From Bacillota bacterium (GTDB lineage Bacteria; Bacillota; Clostridia; Lachnospirales; Lachnospiraceae), in the NCBI GenBank assembly GCA_009177215.1, contig WFLY01000292.1:1-5531 (forward strand): 5,531 bases of DNA, given 5' to 3'. Positions 1 through 5,531 of this stretch are shown piece after piece (the first letter of the stretch is position 1; each line of letters begins with the position of its first letter). The notes under the pieces were generated by a model, which did no database searches, was not told the origin of the DNA, and saw nothing but the letters and a program-made list of their open reading frames with translations. The position numbers and the translations under genes were made by a program.

Positions 1-1
1 A

Positions 2-952
2 CCTGCCGCTCCGTCTGCCTCAGAGGAAGCGACCAACGCCCCCTCTAAGGCAGCGGACAGGACTATAGGACTTCTGGTTCCCGCCACGGTGGGCGATCCC
101 TTTATCGCTCTCTCTATCAAGGGACTGGATCAGTTAGCAGAGGAACAAGGCGCTACTTTAAGAACCGTGGAAACACTGGACAGCGCCGAATATGAAGATC
201 AAGTCCGTGCTATGGCGGATATGGGTGCCAATCCGGTATACCTGATGTGGGGAGACTTGTCTGAGATTGCACTCAGGCTGGCGCCGGAATATCCGGATAC
301 GAATTTTGTACTCTGCGACGTGGATATGCAGACAAGCGAACCGAATGTAAGCTCCGTATCCGTAGACCCGTCCGAAGCGGCTTTTATTGCAGGTGTTGTG
401 GCAGCAAATAATACAACAGAGAAAAAAGTAGGCTTTATTGCGCACGCCGACAGACCTGTAAGCCGGAAATACAGAGACGGATACATCAACGGCGTGCACT
501 ATATCGATCCCTCTATCGAAGTTGCCGTTGCCTATGTCGGGGACGATCAGGACCCCGTCAAAGGACAGGAAGTAGCAAAACTGATGATCCAGAACGAAGG
601 TGTTGATCTGATCTTCCAGTCAGCTTCCCAGAGCGGTCTCGGCGTTATCTCCGGCTGTGAGGAAATGGGCATTAAATGCATCGGAAGCGACGATTATCAG
701 GGTGATGTGAGCGACTGCGTGATCTGGTCGGCATTAAAACCCATCGACGAGGCTCTGTACATGGAAGGAGACGCGTCTTTCAAAGGCACATTTAAAAGCG
801 GAGATAAAGTGTATGGTCTTTCCTATGGTCTGGCGCTGTACACAGACACCGAATTTAATAATTTGTCAGCAGATCTTCAAAATACCGTAACGCAGGTAGT
901 AAACGGCATCAATTCCGGAGAGATTGATGTCACTGCAGACACAACAGAGTAA
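2..952 (+). CDS. BMP/PnrA-family substrate-binding lipoprotein of an ABC importer (5' end off the window)
   Basis: Extracellular ligand-binding component of a BMP-type ABC importer, a family mostly known to bind purine nucleosides. The frame is open to the left edge, so the start and lipoprotein signal peptide lie outside; 316 residues are visible of a usual ~340-360. The first ~20 residues are an Ala/Ser/Pro/Glu-rich linker of the kind that follows a lipid-anchored Cys. The mature domain starts at the strand TIGLLVPA (about 62-85). Family landmarks follow: FIAGVVAA (about 382-405), KVGFIAH then DRPVSRKYRDGY (about 428-484), DPVKGQEVA (about 551-577), QSGLGVI (about 629-649), GSDDYQGD (about 680-703) and SALKPIDEALY (about 728-760). 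The usual N-terminal D-D-x-S-F-N ligand motif is replaced by VGDPFIALS, which makes the ligand uncertain. A GTG at 89 is not the start, because the frame continues unbroken upstream with homologous sequence. The family call is firm; the substrate is not. Confidence 0.93.
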   Translation, partial: PAAPSASEEATNAPSKAADRTIGLLVPATVGDPFIALSIKGLDQLAEEQGATLRTVETLDSAEYEDQVRAMADMGANPVYLMWGDLSEIALRLAPEYPDTNFVLCDVDMQTSEPNVSSVSVDPSEAAFIAGVVAANNTTEKKVGFIAHADRPVSRKYRDGYINGVHYIDPSIEVAVAYVGDDQDPVKGQEVAKLMIQNEGVDLIFQSASQSGLGVISGCEEMGIKCIGSDDYQGDVSDCVIWSALKPIDEALYMEGDASFKGTFKSGDKVYGLSYGLALYTDTEFNNLSADLQNTVTQVVNGINSGEIDVTADTTE

Positions 953-960
953 TGACACCA

Positions 961-999
961 ATAACCTCCGGATGGCATTCACATGCTGCCGGAGGTTAT
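961..999 (+). promoter_or_regulatory. Intergenic hairpin between binding-protein and ATPase genes
   Basis: A perfect 11-bp inverted repeat (ATAACCTCCGG at 961-971 with CCGGAGGTTAT at 989-999) encloses a second small stem (GCAT 975-978 with ATGC 983-986, loop TCAC). It starts 9 nt after the binding-protein stop codon and ends 5 nt before the ATPase ribosome binding site. No T-run follows, so it is not a standard intrinsic terminator. Such hairpins after binding-protein genes are known to protect the upstream transcript from 3' exonucleases, giving more binding protein than membrane components. That role is inferred here. Confidence 0.6.
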
Positions 1000-1003
1000 C
1001 TAC

Positions 1004-1012
1004 AGAGGAGGT
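1004..1012 (+). promoter_or_regulatory. Ribosome binding site of the ABC ATPase gene
   Basis: AGAGGAGGT is nearly a full anti-16S match. Its AGGAGG core (1006-1011) sits 7 nt before ATG at 1019. It decides the start: the in-frame ATG at 983 lies inside the hairpin loop, upstream of this site, and has no ribosome binding site of its own. Confidence 0.85.
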
Positions 1013-1018
1013 ATTATT

Positions 1019-2536
1019 ATGAAAGACATCATTCTTGAAGCAAAGCATATCTGCAAATATTTTGGCAATCTGACCGCCAATGACGATGTCAGCCTCAGCG
1101 TAAGGCAAGGCACTGTCCATTCGATCATCGGAGAAAACGGTGCCGGTAAAAGTACCCTGATGAACATTATTTCCGGAATCTATAAGCCAAACAGCGGGGA
1201 AATATTTGTCAAGGGCAAACGTGCGGTTTTCCGCAATCCCAATGACGCAACGAAATGCGGCATCGGCATGGTACATCAGGAATTTATGCTTTTTCCCGAG
1301 CTGACAGTTCTGGAAAATCTGATGATGGGATATGAGACAAAGAAATTAGGAGGGTTCCTCAATAAAAAGCAGGCTGCCAAAGACATTCAGGAAATAGCCG
1401 AAAAATACGGTTTCTCCATTCCGCTTGATAAGAAAGTGTCTGAACTTCCGGTCTCGCTCCTTCAGCAGGTAGAGATCGTCAAGATTTTATATAAAGGCGC
1501 GGAGATCATTATTCTGGACGAGCCCACCTCCGTATTGACGCCACAGGGAATTGAAGGACTTTTTCAGGCGATCAGATACTTGACCAAACAGGGTAAAACA
1601 GTCATCCTAATCACCCACAAGCTCAAGGAAGTCATGGAAATCTCTGATTATATCACAGTACTGAAAAACGGTGTTGTGACGGGAAATCTGAAGCCCGAAG
1701 AGACGGACGAACACGGTCTTGCCAACCTTATGGTCGGACGGCAAGTACTTTTCAACACAAATAAGCAGGAAAAAACAATCGCCGAGCCTATACTAGAGAT
1801 CAACGACCTGACTGCGCTTGGAAGCGACGGCAACGAGAAAGTAAAACACGTCTCTTTTTCCGTCAGAAAAGGTGAAATTCTTGGAATAGCCGGTGTAGCA
1901 GGCTCAGGTCAAGGTGAGCTGATCGAGGCGATCTTTGGTCTGAGAAATCCCGAAAGCGGCACTATAACATATAAAGGCGAAGACATTACCATGACCTCCC
2001 CGCGCCAAAAGCGGGAAAAGAAGATCGGATATGTACCCCAAGACCGCATCTCAACAGGCTGTAATGTTCAGTCAAACCTAATTGAAAACTGCATTATGGG
2101 ATACCATGTTGCTCATAAATTTAAAACACCATGGCTGCTCAACAAAGAAGAGGCTGCCGCATTTACTCATTCCGTTGTGGAAAATTATCAGGTAAAGATA
2201 CAGGATGTCCACAATAAAATAGGTGATCTGTCAGGTGGTAACATCCAGAAAACCATCGTAGGTAGGGAATTTTCTCAAAACAACGACCTGTTGATCATCG
2301 AGGATCCCACCAGAGGTATCGATGTGGGAGCGATAGAATTTATATGGCAGAAAATTATCGATATCGCACAGAAAGGCGTATCTGTACTGTTAGTCAGCCA
2401 TGAACTGGGTGAAGTAATGGAGTTGTCCGACCGGATTCTGGTCATGTACAATGGCGAAATCGCTGCCGATCTGGAAAACACTCCTGAGCTGGATGAGAGA
2501 ACCATCGGATTATATATGTTAGGAGGGAAATCGTAA
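1019..2536 (+). CDS. ABC importer ATP-binding protein, two fused nucleotide-binding domains (BMP/nucleoside type)
   Basis: Cytoplasmic ATPase that powers the importer; 505 residues, normal for this duplicated-domain family (like NupO/YufO, RbsA). Domain 1 (about 4-240): Walker A GENGAGKST at 38-46, Q-loop VHQ at 85-87, Walker B plus catalytic Glu ILDEPT with D167 and E168, D-loop SVLTPQ, H-loop His200. The signature region of domain 1 reads LPVSLLQQVEI (143-153), poorer than the usual (I/L)SVG(M/L)QQ. Domain 2 (about 257-500): the Walker A position reads GVAGSGQGEL (292-301), with no Lys; this is typical of the family. Its signature LSGGN (404-408) is intact, and its Walker B reads LLIIEDPTRG, with Glu428-Asp429 in place of the usual order, and His461. 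Composite sites therefore pair a good Walker A/B from domain 1 with the good signature of domain 2. Start chosen at 1019 from the ribosome binding site. The next gene begins 1 nt after the stop codon. Confidence 0.96.
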   Translation: MKDIILEAKHICKYFGNLTANDDVSLSVRQGTVHSIIGENGAGKSTLMNIISGIYKPNSGEIFVKGKRAVFRNPNDATKCGIGMVHQEFMLFPELTVLENLMMGYETKKLGGFLNKKQAAKDIQEIAEKYGFSIPLDKKVSELPVSLLQQVEIVKILYKGAEIIILDEPTSVLTPQGIEGLFQAIRYLTKQGKTVILITHKLKEVMEISDYITVLKNGVVTGNLKPEETDEHGLANLMVGRQVLFNTNKQEKTIAEPILEINDLTALGSDGNEKVKHVSFSVRKGEILGIAGVAGSGQGELIEAIFGLRNPESGTITYKGEDITMTSPRQKREKKIGYVPQDRISTGCNVQSNLIENCIMGYHVAHKFKTPWLLNKEEAAAFTHSVVENYQVKIQDVHNKIGDLSGGNIQKTIVGREFSQNNDLLIIEDPTRGIDVGAIEFIWQKIIDIAQKGVSVLLVSHELGEVMELSDRILVMYNGEIAADLENTPELDERTIGLYMLGGKS

Positions 2537-2537
2537 A

Positions 2538-3635
2538 ATGAAGATAAAACCGAAATTGAAAATATCACAAACTACCAGACTGGAAATTTTAAAATATTTC
2601 GTGTCTGCTCTTCTGGTCATGGCAATCGGAGCAGCCATTATTCTTTCTCAGGGAAACAGTCCAACGGAAGCTCTGAAAGCAATGATCACCGGATCGATAG
2701 GAAGTCCAAGCGCCATCGGAACAACCATCCGTTGGGCAACCCCCAGTATCATAACCGGAATTGCCGCCGTGGTAGCCTTTAAATCGGGCATTTGGAACTG
2801 CGGTATTGAGGGGCAGATGTATTTCGGAGCCTTCGCCGCAGCGATAGCGGGTTCCGCACTCGCTCTGCCCAGATTTCTTCATATCCCTGTCTGCCTTCTG
2901 ATCGGGGGACTCGCCGGAATGGCATTTGCATTCATACCGGCAATTCTGAAACTGAAACTGCATGTCAACGAACTGATCTGTACATTGATGTTGAACTATG
3001 CTGCAAACTTATTCACGGAATACCTCGTCTTTAAGTATATGGGATACGATGCTTCGGAACTGGCGGACGCCATTGCAACGCCGGACATGCTCAAAACAGC
3101 CAGACTATCCGTGATCATACCAAAGACCAGCGCCACGACAGCATTTTTCATAGCCATCGGAATCGCGGCTATCATTTATCTGCTGTACCGGTATACGGTA
3201 AAGGGATACGAATTGAAACAGGTTGGAGAAAATCTCAGATTCTCCAAATACGGCGGCATTAACTATAAGAGAACTTTTATCCTGATCTTTTTATTAAGCG
3301 GATTTATCAGCGGTGTATGCGGCGGCACGGAAATGACAGGTGCATTCGGCAAATTCCGTCCTGCTTTTGCAACCAATCTGGGATGGGACGGCGTTATGAT
3401 AGCGTCGATTGCCAAGAACAATCCATTGGCAGTCATTTTCATCTCCATCATTTGGGGAATGCTCAAGGCAGGCTCCTTCCAGATGGAAAGGACGACCTCT
3501 ACCAACCGTCTTGTAGTCATGGTGCTTCAATCTGTGTTTGTGCTACTTGTCGCCATAGACTACGAAGCACTATTTAAGCAGCTTAAGGAAAAAAATCAGA
3601 TCCGCAGACTTCGCGTACAAAAAGAGGAGGTGTAG
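2538..3635 (+). CDS. ABC importer permease 1 (BPD_transp_2, NupP/YufP-like)
   Basis: One of two different membrane subunits that form the transport channel; 365 residues, normal for the longer permease of BMP systems. A basic N-terminus (residues 1-19) precedes the first membrane segment (about 20-37). Further hydrophobic segments lie near 66-83, 93-110, 115-137, 146-166, 200-217, 246-262, 284-305 and 325-341, followed by a charged cytoplasmic tail (345-365). Family motifs: WNCGIEGQM (86-94), NELICTLMLNYAA (144-156), the ATPase-coupling loop VGENLRFSKYGGI (229-241) and LGWDGVMIASIA (281-292). The ribosome binding site AGGAGG (2521-2526) lies within the end of the ATPase gene, 11 nt before the ATG, so translation of the two is probably coupled. 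B. subtilis NupP is the closest named relative I can recall. Confidence 0.95.
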   Translation: MKIKPKLKISQTTRLEILKYFVSALLVMAIGAAIILSQGNSPTEALKAMITGSIGSPSAIGTTIRWATPSIITGIAAVVAFKSGIWNCGIEGQMYFGAFAAAIAGSALALPRFLHIPVCLLIGGLAGMAFAFIPAILKLKLHVNELICTLMLNYAANLFTEYLVFKYMGYDASELADAIATPDMLKTARLSVIIPKTSATTAFFIAIGIAAIIYLLYRYTVKGYELKQVGENLRFSKYGGINYKRTFILIFLLSGFISGVCGGTEMTGAFGKFRPAFATNLGWDGVMIASIAKNNPLAVIFISIIWGMLKAGSFQMERTTSTNRLVVMVLQSVFVLLVAIDYEALFKQLKEKNQIRRLRVQKEEV

Positions 3636-3641
3636 TGCAGT

Positions 3642-4547
3642 ATGTTTCAATTATTATTCAGCATTTCCACACTATCAGCAATGATCCGTCTGTCCGCACC
3701 GATCTCTCTGGCGGCTGTGGGAAGCGCTTACGGACACAAAGCTAAGATTTTTAATATCGGTCTGGAAAGCTACGTGCTCACAAGTGCCTTTTTTGCTACA
3801 TGGGGAAGTTACTTATTTGAAAATGCCTTAATGGGATTGTTATTCGGAATCGTATCCGGCGTTGTCATGTCCGCCGTTTTCGGTATATTTGTCCTGCATT
3901 TTAAATCGGACCCTATCGTGATCGGCATTGCCATGAACCTGAGCGCATGGGGATTTACCACACTGTTGATGTACAATATCTTCCATACCCGTGGCTCTGT
4001 CATGGATTCCAGAATCAAAAGTTTCGGCACGATCCACCTTCCCTTCTTAGACGGGATTCCATTCATCGGCAAAATTTTAAACAACCAGAATACCCTTGTG
4101 TACTTATCCTTTCTGGTGGTGATTATGGCGCAGATCGTCATGTACAAGACCCCTTTCGGACTCCGAATCCGCGGCGTCGGTAGTAACGAGGAAGCTATGC
4201 AGTCTGCCGGCGTTTCCGTCATGAAATATAAATGGGCTTCCCTGATCGTAACAGGCGTATTAGCAGGCGCTGCCGGAACATGTCTGCCTCTGTGCGGCAT
4301 TTCCATGTTTACGGAAAACATGTCCGCTGGCAAAGGCTTCCTCGCCGTATCCGCAGCAAGAATCGGCAAAGGTGATCCGCTAAAGTCATTTTTCGCATGC
4401 CTGATCTTTACCTTTGCTGATGCACTTTCCGTCGGGCTTCAGGGATTCAGCATCCCCTCCCAACTGGTACTGACGGCTCCATATATCATTACCGTACTTG
4501 TTATGTGTCTGACCAACCTTGGTGAATTAAGAAAGGAGAACATATGA
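3642..4547 (+). CDS. ABC importer permease 2 (BPD_transp_2, NupQ/YufQ-like)
   Basis: Second channel subunit, presumed to form a heterodimer with the preceding permease; 301 residues, the usual length for the shorter partner. Hydrophobic segments lie near 14-30, 43-58, 62-86, 90-112, 150-168, 197-216, 246-262 and 276-291. Motifs: IFNIGLESY (36-44), the coupling loop RGVGSNEEAMQSAGV (177-191), FTENMSAGKGFLAVSA (223-238), FADAL (258-262) and the C-terminal APYIITVLVM (279-288). The usual NIG(L/V)EG(Q/M) motif reads NIGLESY, so the Gly and the Gln/Met are replaced. The ribosome binding site GAGGAGG (3624-3630) precedes ATG at 3642 by 11 nt, and the gap to the previous gene is 6 nt. The stop overlaps the start of the next gene as ATGA (4544-4547). 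Confidence 0.95.
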   Translation: MFQLLFSISTLSAMIRLSAPISLAAVGSAYGHKAKIFNIGLESYVLTSAFFATWGSYLFENALMGLLFGIVSGVVMSAVFGIFVLHFKSDPIVIGIAMNLSAWGFTTLLMYNIFHTRGSVMDSRIKSFGTIHLPFLDGIPFIGKILNNQNTLVYLSFLVVIMAQIVMYKTPFGLRIRGVGSNEEAMQSAGVSVMKYKWASLIVTGVLAGAAGTCLPLCGISMFTENMSAGKGFLAVSAARIGKGDPLKSFFACLIFTFADALSVGLQGFSIPSQLVLTAPYIITVLVMCLTNLGELRKENI

Positions 4548-5023
4548 AGATCCACGCTGTAGAAATAAAAGAATTTGATTTTACGGAATATGGAATCTAC
4601 TATAACATGTTAGAAGACCAACATAATATCCTGCACAGCAAAACAGATGTATACGAAGATCACATGACCTGTTTCCCCCTGATCGACACTCCGGGCCATC
4701 TGGGATACACGATCGCTCAGAGCGCCCCTTACGTTTTAAAATCAATGGAAAAACACGACCACACAATGGAAGCACTCTTCTGCACAGCAGACCCCATCAT
4801 CGTATGTTTCGCCAAATCCCACGGCGAAACACCGCCCCAGGCAGAAGATGTGCGCGCCGTAATCCTAAGAAAAGGCGACGTCCTCGTCCTCGCCCGCAAC
4901 ATATGGCACGATGCCTGCCACGGCATGGGAACCCCTGCCGCCTACTACTATCTAGCCTCCCGCGGCGCCAGCCCGGCAACATGGGTGGATGTCATAGGTG
5001 AAAAGCTAACCGTAACATATTAA
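4544..5023 (+). CDS. Ureidoglycolate lyase (AllA)-family cupin protein
   Basis: 159 residues; length and layout match E. coli AllA (160), which splits ureidoglycolate into glyoxylate and urea in allantoin breakdown. The match is from memory and is distant. The N-terminal pattern is MK(I/L) followed by an F-x-x-Y-G motif (F13 to G17). The core SMEKHDHTMEALF (67-79) aligns with the AllA segment ELERHPLGTQAF. PIIVCFA (84-90) aligns with VFVVVVA. ARNIWHDACHG (117-127) aligns with HRNVWHHPLF. The C-terminal region SRGASPATWVDVI (139-151) aligns with RGGSDNCDVESI. His71 and His122 are kept, but the second His of the WHH motif is Asp123 and the Gln of the core is Glu76. Probably cytosolic, with no signal peptide. 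Translation is coupled to the permease through a 4-nt overlap, with AAGGAG at 4533-4538. It may act on, sense or process what the transporter brings in. The fold family is likely; the reaction is not established and could be another small acid or ureide. Confidence 0.72.
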   Translation: MKIHAVEIKEFDFTEYGIYYNMLEDQHNILHSKTDVYEDHMTCFPLIDTPGHLGYTIAQSAPYVLKSMEKHDHTMEALFCTADPIIVCFAKSHGETPPQAEDVRAVILRKGDVLVLARNIWHDACHGMGTPAAYYYLASRGASPATWVDVIGEKLTVTY

Positions 5024-5113
5024 AATTCTGACTCATTATTTAATTATAAACACTCCCCATTTTGATTCAAGTATATCCGGGGACTTTCGACACCATGCCA
5101 AGACATATTGCAT
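5024..5113. other. Short AT-rich spacer after the operon
   Basis: Ninety bases between the last operon gene and the terminator. I see no open frame with a ribosome binding site. A weak TCCCC/GGGGA pair (5054-5058 with 5079-5083, 20-nt loop) is the only inverted repeat and is too short to name. Confidence 0.5.
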
Positions 5114-5157
5114 AAAAGATTCTCCATTCGTCGGAGCCCGGCACTGGAGAATTTTTT
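5114..5157 (+). terminator. Rho-independent terminator of the transporter operon
   Basis: A 13-bp outer stem (AAAAGATTCTCCA, 5114-5126, with TGGAGAATTTTTT, 5145-5157, one G-U pair) carries an inner GC stem (about 5130-5134 with 5138-5142, loop AGC). It ends in a run of six T (5152-5157). It is the first terminator after the last operon gene. The A-run on its left side gives a shorter T-run on the - strand, so it may also stop the convergent - strand remnant. Confidence 0.85.
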
Positions 5158-5203
5158 ATACAATATGCCCTCTCAACCTCTAATCCCCCAACCTCTCGTT
5201 TCT

Positions 5204-5350
5204 TCACTCTCCCAATCCAACCCTCAACACCTCCACCAAATACTTCGCCGCCGGCAAAATCACACTCTCATCAACACAAAAGGCTGGATGATGAATCGGG
5301 TGCCCTACGCCGGTGCCGATCTTCACATAACATCCCGGTATATCCCGGCG
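5204..5350 (-). pseudogene. C-terminal remnant of an M20-family amidohydrolase/peptidase
   Basis: Read on the - strand, about 48 codons ending at the TGA (5204-5206) encode DIPGCYVKIGTG, then HPIHHPAFCVDE, then PAAKYLVEVL. This is the characteristic end of M20 amidohydrolases (hippurate / N-acyl-amino-acid hydrolase type). There, PGC(Y/F)xxxG is followed by HHPxFxxDE, in which a His belongs to the metal-site region, and by a final helix. The family is ~380-400 residues long, so the catalytic domain and most metal ligands are missing. Upstream on this strand (above about 5350) homology ends. The frame can be read on to an ATG at 5402-5404 but meets a stop just before it, and that stretch looks like intron sequence instead. 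The fragment converges on the operon and may share its terminator. Not functional as seen. Confidence 0.6.
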
Positions 5351-5452
5351 CATAACATTTACGAGGGAAACCTCCAGACTGGATAACTCAATGTTCCCCG
5401 GCATAAGGCGTATTCGGGATTTTCACCCGTTAGAGCGCGCCCATGGCGCGCA
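5345..5452 (-). mobile_element. Probable 5' fragment of a group II intron (domain I start)
   Basis: Read on the - strand from about 5452, the sequence opens with a GCGCGCC-ATG-GGCGCGC hairpin (5435-5451). This is followed by CTCTAACGGGTGAAAATCCCGAA (5417-5439). It resembles the start of bacterial group II introns as I remember them: a GTGCGCC...ATGGG(C/T)GC stem, then TCTA followed by GGGTGARAGTCCCGAA. The CGGG/CCCG pair closing a TGAAAAT loop is preserved. The canonical 5' GTGYG is not intact (TTTGCGCG here). Nothing like domain V or a reverse transcriptase is present, so this would be a broken remnant. The right boundary with the amidohydrolase fragment is approximate. The recognition rests on pattern memory alone; it could be another repeated element. 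Confidence 0.42.
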
Positions 5453-5531
5453 AACAAAAATAAGAACACTCTCAAAGTATCCCTATAATCTATCAATATA
5501 TCTGATAGTCCACTATTCACTTTCATTATCA
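5453..5531. other. AT-rich right edge, nothing recognised
   Basis: Stops occur in all frames I checked on the - strand, and no plausible start with a ribosome binding site appears. A small CTATCA/TGATAG inverted repeat (5490-5495 with 5503-5508) is present but too short to interpret. Confidence 0.5.

Noticed and set aside
89..91. GTG at 89 as the start of the binding protein
   Set aside because: The frame is open to the left edge and encodes the first beta strand and a typical lipoprotein linker, so the gene begins outside the window.
158..499. - strand open frames of 113 and 96 codons within the binding-protein gene
   Set aside because: They are shadows of the binding-protein frame, Cys- and Arg-rich without any domain pattern.
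961..1003. Hairpin as an intrinsic terminator
   Set aside because: The stem is followed by CTACAGAGG with no T-run, and the next operon gene starts within 20 nt.
983..1018. Upstream in-frame ATG at 983 as the ATPase start
   Set aside because: It lies in the hairpin, has no ribosome binding site and adds 12 residues not expected in the family. ATG at 1019 has an excellent site 7 nt upstream.
3809..4369. 186-codon open frame on the - strand
   Set aside because: It is fully antisense to the well-supported permease 2, shows no family features and has no ribosome binding site I could see.
5054..5083. TCCCC/GGGGA inverted repeat as a terminator
   Set aside because: Only 5 bp with a 20-nt loop, and a much stronger terminator follows.
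5108..5386. 92-codon open frame on the + strand with a TTG start
   Set aside because: It begins inside the terminator, lacks a ribosome binding site, is low-complexity and runs antisense to the recognisable amidohydrolase tail.
5435..5451. GC-rich palindrome (GCGCGCC/GGCGCGC) as an operator or terminator
   Set aside because: No T-run on either productive side. It is better explained as the first stem of the intron-like fragment.
5453..5531. Possible - strand promoter in the AT-rich right edge
   Set aside because: TTGATA and TATAGG-like hexamers can be found but at wrong spacing; such matches are expected by chance in AT-rich DNA.

Overview
The window looks like chromosomal DNA from a low-to-mid GC Gram-positive anaerobe of the Clostridia, most like Lachnospiraceae. 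This is inferred from strong AGGAGG-type ribosome binding sites at 5-11 nt spacing, tightly packed genes, a lipoprotein-type binding protein, and the style of the proteins. No taxonomic marker is present, so the placement is tentative.

Positions 2-5023 carry five genes on the + strand that read as one operon: (1) the 3' part of a BMP/PnrA-family substrate-binding lipoprotein, whose start lies off the left edge; (2) a double-domain ABC ATPase; (3) and (4) two membrane permeases of the nucleoside/sugar (BPD_transp_2) type; (5) a 159-residue cupin of the ureidoglycolate lyase (AllA) family. Genes 2 to 5 are separated by 1 nt, 6 nt and a 4-nt ATGA overlap. Genes 1 and 2 are separated by 66 nt holding a strong hairpin with no T-run, probably an mRNA-stability or expression-tuning element. 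Genes 1-4 have the same order as the B. subtilis guanosine transporter nupNOPQ (yufNOPQ). The binding protein lacks the usual N-terminal purine-nucleoside motif, and the fifth gene belongs to a ureide-catabolism family. The ligand may therefore be a purine-breakdown product rather than a nucleoside; this is inference.

An intrinsic terminator at 5114-5157 closes the operon. Beyond it, on the - strand, is a broken region. It holds the last ~50 codons of an M20-type amidohydrolase (stop at 5204-5206). Joined directly upstream of it is about 100 nt that resembles the 5' end (domain I) of a bacterial group II intron. The far right edge (5453-5531) is AT-rich with nothing recognisable.

Most of the window is a conventional importer operon. 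The points worth a second look are the AllA-like passenger gene, several departures from family consensus in the transporter, and the intron/amidohydrolase junction.
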